Notes under the pieces: model-generated
What the model saw: only the letters and a program-made list of their open reading frames with translations
What the model was told of the DNA's origin: nothing
Databases searched by the model: none
From: Neurospora tetrasperma FGSC 2508
Taxonomy: Eukaryota; Ascomycota; Sordariomycetes; Sordariales; Sordariaceae
Assembly (NCBI RefSeq): GCF_000213175.1
Contig: NW_009799104.1
Span: 898,205-962,204, forward strand
Reading direction: 5' to 3'
Length of the DNA: 64,000 bases
In this document: in pieces, positions 12,292-23,819 of the stretch
Numbering within the stretch: position 1 is the first letter of the stretch
How the letters are laid out: every line of letters begins with the position of its first letter
Position numbers and translations under genes: made by a program

Positions 12292-14419
12292 TCGTGGAAA
12301 AGAGGAGGTTTGCTTCGCCAAGGAAGTGAGGAGGCGGAAGGAAGAGTAGATGCGGACTTGAGAAGTTAAAGGTGGAGTCGACTCGCCCAGCCTTAAATTG
12401 ACTTGGAGTTTAGAGGACAACAAATGTTTCCTCCCCCCATATGCTACCGTATGTGTCGTCATTCAGACTGCATCCTTCTGGATTAAAGGCAAATTATTTG
12501 TGGAAATAGTCATTCTGTCTGAATTCGCGGCATTCGGAAGCAGACCACAATCGTTCCTGAAGGTGCCAAATGTGCATGAGGGCACTAGCCGGCGCCTAAG
12601 TGGTACGTCTCGTTGACCATTCAAGAGTTTAGTTCATCATCGGCACCGGGAAGGAGCTGCAAACCTGCAGAGCGGGGGCAAATCACCGGAGCATGGAACC
12701 TCGCAGTGGTCGGACGACCCGAACCGCAACCAAGATCGGCGCGATGCGGTTGGGTACCTGTAGAAATAAGGATGTGATTTGGCGACAAGAGGGCCTTCAT
12801 CCCTGAGTTGGCGAGGCATATAGTGGGTTACAATTACACTAGTAATATGGGGAAACCAGGGGGAACCAAACAAAGAACGGGGTCACGGAGGCTCTGAGAC
12901 TCCGACTTGGAAATGTCTTTCTTGCCTGGACCACACTATTCTGGCTCCTAGGTAATGTTCCAACCAGTTGGATAGGGCCAAGACATCGCGGGACAGGTAT
13001 GCATTCATACAATGGCCCAACTCATATAACATAGAGTGGTAGCACTTGCATGTTTGACATATGTATCGGCCACTGATATTGTGAAGCTGTTGATCAACCA
13101 AGCTAAGCAATGAGAGGGTGGGGTGGTGTTTTGGTGGGTTTGTGGTTGTGGTCGATGTTGTTGCTGTCGGCCGCATGTGGCCGGCTGAGGCTCAAGGAGG
13201 GTAGGAACAAAAGGGTGCTGCGCTTAGGACTCCATTTGTATGTGTTAAACATGGCTGAGGACAACCACCATCATCAAGACTTTCTTGATCATTGTGACGA
13301 TGACCGTGAATTCCGAAACCTATTCGTCAGGTGGAGTCGACGGTGTAAGCTTTATTCCTCAGCAGTCTGAGGACCATTTCACAAGACAGCCAATCAATGC
13401 CTACTTTAATCTTGAGCGAAAGGTCATGAAAGGCTCGGTGCTTCATCTTTCTATCGTTCGGGACATCATCCAAATCCCGGCTTACATTTTGACAATGTGA
13501 TATCGTGCATGGCTGTTTGTTTGGGCGTCGGGCACTCGAACTGTGCAATGATTATCGTCAGTTATATCCGAACTCGAGCTGCAAGTGGCCCGAAGGGGAA
13601 ATCAGATGGCGAAATCAAGGTTCATTCGGGAGTTTCCGTTGCGGCACATCACTGAAAGTTGGTATAATCCTGGTGTGTTTGTGGAAGTTGGGACATTGAA
13701 TGCCATTGTCATTGGCGCCAGGAGTCCAGGACTTTCGGACTTCTCTCTAGTTTGGGTCTTCTTATCGATATGCACAGTATAATGTGACGACATGCCGGTC
13801 TTGCCGCACTGGCACTGTGAAGAGAACGTTGGGCCGCGTGGACGGTTGGTTCGTCCCCCCTTCTCCCACGTTCAGGGGTAACAACACAATACGACACTCA
13901 ATCTTTGTTTTCATCATCTGAGGACGAATGCCGGGTATCTGTGTAAGCTCGCCTCTATGGACTCACTGAGTCGAACCGGCAAGACCTCCATTGTCTTACC
14001 ATTGGGGCATTCTGCAGGGTTCTAGCCCACCACTTGGTAGCTGGTGCCACTGCATCGGATTGGTATCCTGCTCCCAACGTAAGTCAGGATTCGAGACCGC
14101 ACTGTCCTCAAGTGACATGCGACAGTAGTGATAGGGCCTTTCAAGGTTCCGGAATTGGACATGGTACACACAAAGATTATCGACTGCCGGGATCCGAAGC
14201 TGGTAGATGCTGGTTCAGGTTGTGCAACGTCGTGTTTGATGAGAGCCTGTTTCACATGAAGGAATTGTCGCCAGGAAAAGAGTGGCATAAGAGTGGCCAC
14301 TTCAGCCATTGTGTGAGGAGATGCACGTGTATCCTGAACTCCTCGGGTATATCTAACCGCCAAAATTTTGAGATAATGTTACAGATATGTTACACGATAT
14401 AGCATTGTGCTTGTGCTGA
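12292..14419. other. Intergenic region without supported genes
   Basis: About 2.1 kb up to the 3' end of the COX15 gene. Several 60-120-codon frames occur on both strands (for example 13110-13370 plus, 14034-14402 plus, 14022-14363 minus), but none has a motif, family resemblance or clear splice pattern. No repeat or RNA gene is seen. Confidence 0.4.
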
Positions 14420-15971
14420 TCATTTGGGGCCTTGAGTCTTGGCCTGCTGCGCCAACTGGGCCAGTCGTCTTTGGGCCATAGCTAAGGTGGCCTTGGGGAT
14501 GCGAAGGCGCTGGCCAGCAACGAGAACTCCGGTCAACAAGGCAAGAGCGCCGGCCTGGTGGGCAGCAGCCAGGGGAATGGGAACCATGTAGATGAGGGTG
14601 CTGATACCGAGAGCAACCTGCAAAGAGACGAGGTGGAGGAGACCGGTGATTCCCTTGCGAGCAGCGGGGGGGAGGGCGGCCTTGACCCTGCCAGAGCGAC
14701 TGTAGGCAACCAGGGCGCAGACAGCAGTGAAGGTGGTCATGGCCAGGATGCGGTGGTCAAGCTGGACGAGCGAGGGGTTCTCGAGCATGTTGCGCCAGAC
14801 CAAGTCAGAGCCATCCTCGTAGCGAGAGTAGAACTTGTCCAGAAGCTCGGACTTGGGGGGAGCGAGGCCGTTGCCCATCATCGGGAACTCATTGTAAATG
14901 AGACCAGCGTCGAGACCAGCAACGAGAGCGCCGGAAAGAACAGTGGTGAAGATCAGAACAGTGAGGGCAGCGACGGAACCGCGAAGGACCCTAAGGGCTG
15001 GCGACTGGAGAGCAGTAAAGTTCTTGACAGCCTGCTCGGGGAAGTTGATGGCCTTGTGAGTGCGGAGAATGCTGAGACCGGCAAGAAGCATCCAGGAGTA
15101 GCAGACGAAGGCGGTAGCAAGATGGGCGGCGAGACGGTACTGGCTGACACGGGGGTGGGAGCCGGGAGCAAAGAGGTCATCCTTGAGACCGGACTTGACC
15201 ATCCACCAACCAATGAAGCCCTGGAAGCCGATGAGAGCCGAGATGCCAACAAGAGTGCAAGCCATGCGAGGGGTGACGCGGCGACGAGCAATGAAGTAGA
15301 TGGTGGGGAGGACGAAGGACATGCCGATGAAGCGGCCCCAGAGACGATGGGTCCACTCCATGAAGTAGATCTGCTTGAACTCTTGGAGATTCATGGTCGA
15401 GTTGAGCATCTTGAACTCGGGGGAGGCGCGGTACTTTTCAAACTCGGACTCCCACTCCTCCTGGGAGCCAGGCCAGAGAGAACCCGTGACGGGTCTCCAT
15501 TCCGTGATACTCAGGCTGTGGAACGATTAGTGATCTGTGTCAGGCTGACAGAGGCATAACAGCATATCAGGTTGCTCGTATCACGTACCCAGACTCGGTC
15601 AAGCGAGTCAGACCACCAAAGATGACGATACCAAAGACAGAAGCAGCGCTGGCGAGGAGCCAGTAGGCGACAGATTTCGAGCTGGTTTCCGGGAAGCTGG
15701 ACTTCTTCTCGGACTTATCAGAGGACGGGGCGGGCTGAGCAATATCGGTAGCGAGCTTGCTGAGGGGAGATTCTTGGACTTTCTGGGTAGCATAGTTGCG
15801 GGACTGGGTGTGACGAGCCTGGCTCACCAGCTTCAAGATGGTGGAAGCAGGAGTCGCAAGCTGGACAAGCTTTTGTTGCTGAGAGGCATTGAAAGCAGCT
15901 CTGGCGCAAAAGACGGATGGCCTGGACAGCTGGACAGCTGCCCGGCGTAACCCAAGCTGAAAGAAGGCCAT
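14420..15971 (-). CDS. cox15: Heme A synthase COX15, mitochondrial
   Basis: Converts heme O to heme A for cytochrome c oxidase in the mitochondrial inner membrane. Exons 15971-15589 and 15515-14420 give 492 residues; the intron has GTACGT/CAG ends and splits the Gly codon in LTESG-LSITEW. The start MAFFQLGLRRAAVQL is chosen because it opens an Arg-rich, acid-free mitochondrial presequence. The protein is polytopic. Four conserved histidines are present: H184 (EWTHRLWGR), H259 (YRLAAHL), H382 (QLDHRILA) and H447 (AAHQAG). Their spacing (75, 123, 65) closely follows the four heme-ligand histidines known in eukaryotic Cox15. The signature FGGLTRLTESG precedes the intron. The product is consistent with a complete, functional gene. 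Confidence 0.96.
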
Positions 15972-16576
15972 GACGACCAAGTTGAGCCGACAATGGCAAA
16001 CCACCCAAAAAAAAAAATGAGGTCGTCGTCGTCAAAAGTCAAAGTCGATCTCCCGGAGTCCCGATGGAGTGAACTTTGTATTCAGGTACCGGCTAGGTGC
16101 TGGTGGACGGGATGAACAAACTCCACTGCGCTGCCTGCCGGATGCGCGGGCCAATCGATCCCGACGTAAAAATCAGCCCACGTTTGCAATTGGATTGCAC
16201 CACTTGGCCCAAGCTTCCTTTTCACGTAATTACATTATAACTTACCGTGAGAGGTAATTATCGCGTAACCTTGGCGGCAGCAACGGGCAGCATTCAACTG
16301 TGCAATGACAATTCGCACTTTCCTCCTTCAACTTCAACATCATATCTCACTGGCACGAAATCTCTGCACTTGCCAACTTCCTTGAGTTGTTATTTTCAAC
16401 TTGAAGTGTTGGTCTTCTTCCTCACCACCTACCAATTCTTATGGCAGCACTGGCTTTTCCCTATTTTCTCATCACCTCAATCAGATCACCACGCTCCAAC
16501 TGAAAGCAATATCCAAAACTTTGAACTCTATTATTCATGACCCTGCCACTATCTTCTACCTTGTTGGCCCCCAGTG
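15972..16576. other. Intergenic, COX15 promoter
   Basis: Lies between the COX15 start and the 3' end of the CDF transporter, both on the minus strand. A homopolymer A/T run sits just upstream of the COX15 ATG (about 16007-16017). No gene is seen. Confidence 0.5.
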
Positions 16577-18290
16577 TCACTGCCCGATTGACGCATCCGC
16601 CTCCCCTTGTGCCATGGCGGGCTTCCTGAACAAGAGCATGTCCTTGAGACTCCTCTTGGGCGTCGGCTTCTCGTATAATGGCTTGTGCTCCTCGTGGACG
16701 TTGTGCGCGTGCTCATAGTCAACATGTACAAATGCTCGTTCGACCAGCGCTAGCCCTTCAAGCTTTCGTTGGAGCGTCTGGCCGACATCATGAGAGATTC
16801 TCAAGGGCGTGTTTTCGTCCATCACAATGTCCAGCTCGACATAATAATGCTGACCAGCATGGTATGCCCGACACTGCCAAATTGTTTAGCCTCAAACACC
16901 TTTACCGGGAAACACCCGGGATCTACTCACCGTGTCTACCTTGACGATCCTGTCGTCGTGTGTCATGGTCATATAGATGAGCTTCGCAATAAACTCCTTG
17001 GGCGCTGACTTGCCAACCAGAAGCCAGACTTGCTCAAAGGCATTTGAAGCCCACGAAAAGAGAATCAGGAGGGCAATCAGGATGGCGCCAATTGGATCAA
17101 GGTACCACACAAACTTGTCACCTACGATCGCCATCACCAACCCAAAGATGTTCACCACAATGTCGTTTCGATGGTCAACAAAGAAGACGTGCACTGTTGG
17201 GAACCTCCGGTAGAAGAGGCAGTAGATCATCAAGCTGCCCTTGGCAAAAACTGACACCATGTTAGTGTCCCGTCCCCATCGTTTTGAATGAGTGGTACTA
17301 ACTGGCAACACCAACAAAGGTGAGCGGAATGATATGGAGACCCTCAGCCTCGTGCTTCCCTCCCGAACCCAGGTATGCGCAGATTCGATCTGCCAACTGT
17401 TAGTAACTATACTCCATAACTACCGGGCAGGCCAGGCTTACGAGAAGTTGAATCGAGACAGTCGTCATCAGTGCACAAAAGAGAATGATGCCCAAGGTCT
17501 CAATTCTTTTTCGTCCCTACACTGGGTGAGCTTCCGATGGACTGTTAAGAACTTGAGCTCATGCTGACACTTACCACTGGATATTTGTAGATGCTCGGCC
17601 GGGCTGCAAGTCTGGATGTGATCAGCATCACAAAGGACGATACCAGGTCCATAAACGCATCCGCCGCAGTCGCAAAAAGCTAAAGGCTCGTTAACAACAT
17701 AGTCGATGCCCACCACACAATGAGAACGTACCGAGAGTGATCCTGTCGATATCGCAGCATACATCTGGATGACAAAGAGGCAAAAGTTGACGACGAACGA
17801 TGCGTTCACCGCAAACTTGATCTTTGGCTTATACCGCGCATCTTCCTCCAGTGTGTTACGCTCTTCATCCTCGGCTCCCAAGAACTGGTCAATCAGCTTA
17901 TTCTGCCGGCTGTAGTACTTCTTGAGCTTTCTCTTGTCTCCATCAGGATGATCAACTTTCATCTGCTTGGTGCTGATGTTCTCTCGCCGATGACGTCCGA
18001 AGCTCATCGGATCCGCCGGGTCGAAGCCAGATGTTGTGGTGTCCTGCCGGATAGGGAGCGTCGAGGTTACCCCCTGGTCCTTGCCCGTTTCGAGAGCATC
18101 ACTGGCCACCATGGCGTTTTCTTGCACGACATCAGAATCTCCCAGCGGCGAAGTGCCCGTCGCAGCCAGTGCGACTGGGGAACCTTGTGCAGCAGGAACT
18201 GCTATCCAGTGTAAGTCTCTCGAACAACCAGTAGACAAGTGCCAGCCTACCTGGTGCCTGTTGAGGGCCCGAGGACTCGGTATCGGTCAT
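16577..18290 (-). CDS. Cation diffusion facilitator, manganese-type (Mn-CDF)
   Basis: Seven exons: 18290-18251, 18201-17732, 17679-17575, 17516-17442, 17396-17303, 17250-16931 and 16873-16577, joining in phase to 466 residues. The N-terminal 120 residues are soluble and low-complexity. About six hydrophobic helices follow, then a C-terminal cytoplasmic domain with YYVELDIVMDE and LVERAFVHVDYEH, typical of CDF dimerisation domains. The helix 2 motif DAFMD (D177, D181) and helix 5 motif DHRND (D287, D291) are both DxxxD. That pattern marks the Mn-CDF clade (plant MTP8-11-like) rather than Zn-CDFs, which carry HxxxD. The expected role is moving Mn2+ out of the cytosol into a secretory or vacuolar compartment; compartment is not decided by sequence. 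It diverges from a ZIP zinc transporter 2 kb away. Confidence 0.92.
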
Positions 18291-20340
18291 TGAGAAAAGC
18301 AATTGGGATTTCGGCGAATTTCAAAGATGGCAACTGCAACCGGCCACTAATCCGATAACTGATTTTCGAGAGCTTCAATCGCAGCGATCAGTCAAACTTT
18401 TATACGAGCTTCAACAATACATTGGATATCTAGGCAACCACCCTCGTCGACAAATGCTACCACGCCGTACCTTATCAGCAACCCTCTCACCTTCCTAACG
18501 AGGCATCTAGGGGTGGCTGCTAGGATCCAAGTATTTCCTCGTAACCCAATATTCAGCATGCTACCAATTTTTCAGCTTCGAGAACCTCCATCAGACCATC
18601 CTGCCGTCCAGTTACAACCGTGCATACAAATGTGATGAGAGATCGAATCTCCGAGACAGAGGGGGCGCTTGGCCGTTTATGGCTCACCAATCTACAGAGG
18701 ACGTTTGGGTGGCTGGGGTGGTATTGAGAAGAACATTCTCTTGTTGGCACGACTTTCATATGTGGTTTCTAGACGTGCCGAGGCGACTTCCATGCATTTG
18801 GGGGTAGTTGACCTCGAAGACGTCGGGATAACATCAGGGGTCAAAGCGGCCCTTGAAGTCTGGTACAGAAACAGGCAAAACCCTTGGCATTACAATGGGT
18901 ATCGTGGTTTGGTAGGGACGGGGAAGAAAAGAGCCGCAGATAAAGTGTTGCACCTTGATGCGCGATCAACGGCCCGGGAACGCCAAGATGTCACAGATTG
19001 CACAACAACCAAAAAAGGTCAAGGGTTAACAACCAACGAAGACATCATCATCCCTTGAACAGAGCTGCCTCTGTTGTTAAGCGACCCCGCGTATCTTTGC
19101 CCGCTTCATCAAAATGTTTTTCGATGCTACACTCCAGCTCCGTCGTCTGTTTGAACCTCCACTTCCCCACGATTGAAGCACGGTCGTGGAGAGATCCCTG
19201 CTGTAAGGGACAACCCACCCCTGCTCATTGTTGACATTACCGCGAAAGTCGAGAGAAAGCGCCGGGATGTCCGCAACCACAAGGTGACGGTCGGCAGATG
19301 TTGGTCAGGATGTCTGCTACACCAGCCAGGTGGGTCTGTTTCACCCATAGTTGTCGATGGTTTGAAACCTCTTTTGGGCGCCTAGACCCATTGCCCAAAG
19401 TAGGAAGTGGCCACAGGGTTTCCAATCGGACATCCACATATCAAAAAGCAAGTTAGAGCTGATACCAAGGGTATAGTACCTCATAGAAGCCAATATGTGC
19501 TCCCATAAGGCTCTGGCTCACTTGACTACCCCAAGAAAGCTTATTTTCAGATTGTAAAGACTACCACCCGAACTCTCACGAGTTTCGCCAAAATCACTTG
19601 AAGCTTGTTATGAAGCTCTCAAGATCATGCAAACACCAGTAACTGCTGATGTTGTCTGGAGGTTACAAGGGAGTCCGCCAATACTTGCCTCTCTTGACGC
19701 AGAATTATGGCGGTCCACTGATAGTCGCTGAATACCACGAAAGAATGGTCTCAGGAATGTGAGAAACCAAAGATGTAGATCCGGATGACGATGATACTTG
19801 TCAACGAGCTAAGGCTCTTCACGAGGACCAAGTCTTGTTGCCAACAAACTTTCCCCTTACCACTGATCTCGCAAGATCCCTGATCGAAGTCGTTAGGGAT
19901 GCAATTCCGTCACCTATCCTTTGCACGACTCGCGGCAACTCCTGCCTGGCAGTACGTGTCCTGGCGTGACCGTGGGAGAGTCATAGTATAAGAGAGAATA
20001 TTCTAACTTTTGCCCAGAGCTTTTTGGCCTGCATGGTTCTTCCCATTGTGTAGTGGTGTTATCTTGTGGAGTTGACTGTCCTCAGGAGGACTTATATTGG
20101 CTGTGCCATTTCCATTCTCACCTTCGATCAGTTATTTTTGACTCTTTTTCTTACTTTTTTCCCCCCTTCCTTCGCTCGACTCTTTCACTCTGGAGTCCGT
20201 GGAGGTTACTCTCCTTTTGTTTTCTGTCTCTTTTTGAGCACCCGCTGGGCGGAGTTGCATTCACTTCCGTTCTCATCAGCTTTTTTGCTTGTTTAATTTT
20301 TTTTTTCTAGACACAAGGCCAGGTGCCTAATCCATATCCA
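18291..20340. other. Divergent intergenic region between two metal transporters, with possible decayed coding sequence
   Basis: Contains the promoters of the CDF (minus) and ZIP (plus) genes. About 20000-20320 is T-rich leader sequence ending in a plausible 3' splice site (TTTTTTTTCTAG) 30 bases before the ZIP ATG, so an intron in the 5' UTR is possible. The stretch 19570-19969 reads like eroded coding sequence and is listed separately. Confidence 0.5.
19570..19969 (+). pseudogene. Possible eroded coding remnant
   Basis: On the plus strand, 19643-19969 is one frame of 109 codons interrupted by a single TGA (19760-19762), with protein-like text such as GGYKGVRQYLPLLTQNYGG and LLPTNFPLTTDLARSLIEVV. 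Just upstream a different frame gives ACYEALKIMQTPVTADVV, suggesting a frameshift near 19640. No family is recognised. Alternatives are an unrecognised spliced gene or chance. The call rests only on residue composition and frame continuity. Confidence 0.25.
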
Positions 20341-22109
20341 ATGTCTTCGCCACAAACGAGCCCGGCGCCGGACGCCGGTACGAATATCATGAACAGCGGA
20401 AAGCCAAAGTGTGGTGGCGGTGAAGAAGTCGGCGAGTACGATCTCGGCCTTCACGTTGCGGGTTTGTGTAAGTTTAACATGATGCGAGCCATAGGCCGTA
20501 ATGACCAGAGAATATTTGAACTGATGATATTACCAGTTTTGGTCATGCTGTTCTCTATCCTCGGAGCTGGGTTTCCGGTCGTGGCCAAGAAAGTGTCTTG
20601 GGTGAAGGTGCCAACGAAGGTCTTTTTCATGTGCAAGCACTTTGGAACTGGTGTCCTGATTGCGACCGCCTTCGTCCATGTAGGTCACTCACATGCACTC
20701 TGTTCCATCAATTCAGCAGGAACGAATATAAGTGGCTAACTTGCACAACAACCTTACAGTTACTCCCAACGGCCTTTGGTAACCTGATGGACCCATGCCT
20801 TCCGGATCTGTTCACAACCCAATACCCGGCCATGCCGGGCGTTATTATGATGGGCTCTATGTTCATTCTGTTTGTCATTGAGATGTGGCTTAACAGCAAG
20901 ACCGGAGGCCACTCCCACGGAGGCCCCACCGGATTTGACAACCACAGTCACGGCGGCAATTCTCTCGCCGCTGCCAAGGCTTCCCTTGCGCAAGGTAATG
21001 GCGTCAATCGGCCGTCCCAGCACCGCAGGACCAATACAGAGGATACCCTCTTTGAGTCTTCCAACGAGGATATCGACTACGAGAAGGCGATGGCCCAGGA
21101 ACTGTATGCAGAAAAAGTTCGCCGCAAGGCGTATACCCAAACCCCTCCCAGGAACCCCTTTGCTAATGACTACGATGACGATGATCATTATGAACAACTC
21201 AGTCCTAGATCCGAAATGCCTCCTTGGTTCATTATTTTCTATGAGCAATACGTACGCCAGCGTCTGGAGCTGGTCAACATGATCAAGGCCACTGCCAACC
21301 GGCAAGAAGCTTTCCTCCCCCAAGCGGATACCACCTCTAGCTTCAACGAGGACCGCAAGTCCCTAATTCCCGCTTCCATCATGGACTCCCCCTACCGTGA
21401 CGTCGAAACCGGAGAGCCCGTGCACCCACTCGTCTACAAGAAGATGTCCCTCAACATCACCCTCCTTGAGAGCGGTATCTTGTTCCACTCCGTCTTCGTC
21501 GGCATGACGGTTAGCATCACCATCCAAGGTTTCACCATTCTGTTGATTGCCATCTTGTTCCACCAGATGTTTGAGGGTCTTGGTCTTGGTTCCCGTATCG
21601 CTGCTGTCCCATACCGTCAGGGAAGTCCCCGCCCTTGGCTCCTCGTGGTGGCTTTCGGTACTACTGCCCCCATCGGTCAGGCGATTGGACTATTGGCAAG
21701 GAGCTCGTATGATCCGAACAGCGCATTTGGGTTGATCATTGTGGGAGTGTTTAATGCTATGTGAGTTCCTAGTCCCATTTCCCCCCCCTCCCCCCTCTCC
21801 CCAAGGAGATGGAGCTGGAGTGAAGAGCATCACGGCTAATTGTAAAACAACAAAAAAAAAAGCTCCTCTGGTCTTCTCCTTTACGCTGCTTTGGTCGATC
21901 TCCTGGCTGAGGACTTCTTGTCTGAGGAGGCTCAGAGGATCATGACCAAGAAGGATAAGATCACGGCTTTTATCTTTGTTCTTCTCGGCGGTAAGTACAT
22001 ATACACCTTCTTCTTTTTTTGGTCTATCGGGTTTGTTTCTAGGTAGGAAGAAGCTTACACTCGTGGCTCTACAGCTGCCGGCATGTCCATCGTGGGAGCA
22101 TTTGCTTGA
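20341..22109 (+). CDS. ZIP-family zinc/iron transporter
   Basis: Five exons: 20341-20467, 20537-20679, 20760-21760, 21863-21990 and 22075-22109, in phase to 477 residues. ZIP proteins carry Zn2+ or Fe2+ into the cytosol. The N-terminal helix spans intron 1 (GLFLVMLFSILGAGFPV), followed by KVFFMCKHFGTGVLIATAFVH. The variable loop between helices 3 and 4 has a metal-binding His/Gly stretch (GGHSHGG, DNHSHGG). Helices 4 and 5 carry the pore motifs ESGILFHSVFVG and LFHQMFEGLGLGSRIA, with the conserved His and Glu residues. The last exon is only 35 bases, encoding the final helix (AAGMSIVGAFA). Plasma-membrane location is likely from family knowledge (yeast Zrt1/Zrt2) but not shown. An in-frame GTG at 20323 is not used as the start; ATG 20341 fits better. 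Confidence 0.94.
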
Positions 22110-22956
22110 ATGAACAAATTGTACGATATGCTATCAAATATATGGCGTTTCGCTCATATAATAACAGAAATACGTTGCGTGTGGGACTTGAACGTTTTGG
22201 CGTCGTTGAGTGGTGGTGGTGGTGGTGATGTGGGAAGTTTGCTTGGATACAAATTTGATGTAAAGCTATTTCCCAAAGGACTGGCGTCGTTTAGGTCTTG
22301 GGGGTGATGTCCAACCCAGGAAACTGCATTTATCCCGTGACCCATGGGCAGCTCGTCCGCCCTCTAGAATACATTTAGAGCTTGAGACTAATTTTCAGCT
22401 TCTCTCTCGCGCAGTCCAGCACTGGGTGGAGGAGGGGTCTTACGGTCCGTAAGTACTTAGACACTTCGAGAATGATCGTTGTGTGACTGGTTTCGGTTGC
22501 AATATAACTCTCGATCAATTGTCACGCCCAACGAAACGTCTGTATTCTTGAATGGCGACGATAGCTCCTCGAGCAGAAGGCACGGCTTGTTAAAGAGGAG
22601 AGGAAAGCACTACTGAAAATTTACGCAATGTCAGAAAATTAGCTTGGAAAGCTCGACGAGAAGACTGAAAATTCATACAAGAACGGTTCATTTATTGCGA
22701 TCTTTCTGAATTCGTCTTGATCCAGTACAGACATTACCGCAAATACACCGAGAAGCATCAAGCATCATCAACAGCAAATATTGTGGTGAGTACGTTGAAA
22801 TTAACCCTCACAGACAAATTGTGACATTGCTGACGGATCTGTAACCTATCAGTATAACCGACTTCGGCCTCCTTCCTCGTCACGGTCCTCGCAGGGTTTT
22901 ATCCATCGAAAACACACAGTTCAGACGGCAGTATTCAAGCCAAGCAAAGAAACACA
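22110..22956. other. Intergenic region
   Basis: 3' flank of the ZIP gene and presumed promoter of small Cys-rich gene B. A short GGT triplet run lies at about 22212-22230. No gene or transposon is recognised. Confidence 0.4.
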
Positions 22957-23819
22957 ATGTGTGAACTACTACTACCATGTTACGATCCAACCAACAAGCT
23001 TAGATAGATTGACCAATCAGGAGGGTCCCGAAATAACGGGACTACGGGACCGGCTGAGAGCCAGTATATAAGAAGGCCTCCCGGCCTTCTTTATTATGGC
23101 TCTTCAGCAAGCAATAGCTTCTACAATCAATCAGTACCTTTTGGCTACTACTACCGTTGTCTATTGATCATCCCAGCGATATACTCCTGTGCTTGTAACG
23201 GTTCGTCACATACCAATACCACGCCCCCTGCGGTCACGGCGGAATCGTTAGTCTCAATTTCTGCAGAGCGCTTGGATCAACCTGCTTTGGGCCTGACCCC
23301 AGCAAAGGGATGAATATTACGCTTCCCCCCATCAATTCACGTTGCAGCGACTGCCACGCCGCCGCCCATCAACCCAACCCCGACGCCCGATTGGACGAGA
23401 ACGATCCGTACAGAAAGGAGGCGCGGGAGAGAGCTGCGGCGTTGGAGAAGGAGGCGAGAGAATTCAGGGTGGAACAAGAAGAGAAGTTGAAGAGAGAGAA
23501 GGCGAAGCAGGAAGAGGAGAAATGGCTTGTTGCCGAAGTAAAGAAACTAGAAAAAGAAAAAAGGGAAAAGAACAAAAAGAAGAGAAAGGTCGCGGATGAT
23601 GCTGAAAGTACAGAGTCACCCGCAAAGAAGGTTCGAGAGGAGAAGAAGGGGAGTGGGGGGAAGAAGGGGAATGAAGGGAAGAAGGGAAATATGAAAGAAA
23701 TGAAGGGGAAGAATAAGGCGGAGGCGGAGGAGGATAAGGAAAATAGGAATGATAATAAGGATGATGACGGAAACGACAACGGGGATAACGGTAACGCTAG
23801 CGACATTTATGACGCTTGA
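22957..23819 (+). pseudogene. Small Cys-rich gene, member B, interrupted by a solo LTR
   Basis: The frame ending at 23819 contains the family core: CGH at 23229, then Cys at +9 and +16 after the His, C-x-G, and a later C-S-D-C, the same spacing as member A at 10946. It also shares PNPDARLDENDPYRKE with A. An ATG-TGT start like those of the paralogues lies at 22957, but a 233-base LTR with a 5-base target duplication sits between start and CGH. Without the LTR the two sides are still one base out of phase, so the ancestral start or exon structure is unclear. An ATG at 23310 could give a 169-residue shortened product lacking CGH. The C-terminal half is extremely Lys/Glu-rich and likely coiled or disordered. 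Confidence 0.6.
22973..23215 (+). mobile_element. Solo LTR with 5-base target duplication
   Basis: A 233-base LTR (22978-23210) begins TGTTACGAT and ends TTCGTCACA, giving the usual TG...CA ends and an imperfect terminal inverted repeat (7 of 9). It is flanked by perfect TACCA duplications (22973-22977, 23211-23215). Inside are a TATATAAG box (23065) and an 8-base-stem hairpin (23071-23090). No internal retrotransposon region is present, so it is a solo LTR left by recombination. The short length suggests a Copia-type element, but the family is not certain. The intact duplication suggests a fairly young insertion; no sister LTR exists for dating. Confidence 0.85.

Noticed and set aside
13950-14040. 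Possible minus-strand tRNA around GGTTCGACTC
   Set aside because: The T stem does not pair and there is no matching A box at the right distance.
14558-15559. 333-codon plus-strand open frame over COX15
   Set aside because: Antisense of COX15, which has clear family motifs and histidine ligands on the other strand.
20323-20340. Upstream in-frame GTG extension of the ZIP gene
   Set aside because: Non-ATG start directly after a likely 3' splice site; the ATG at 20341 gives a normal ZIP N-terminus.
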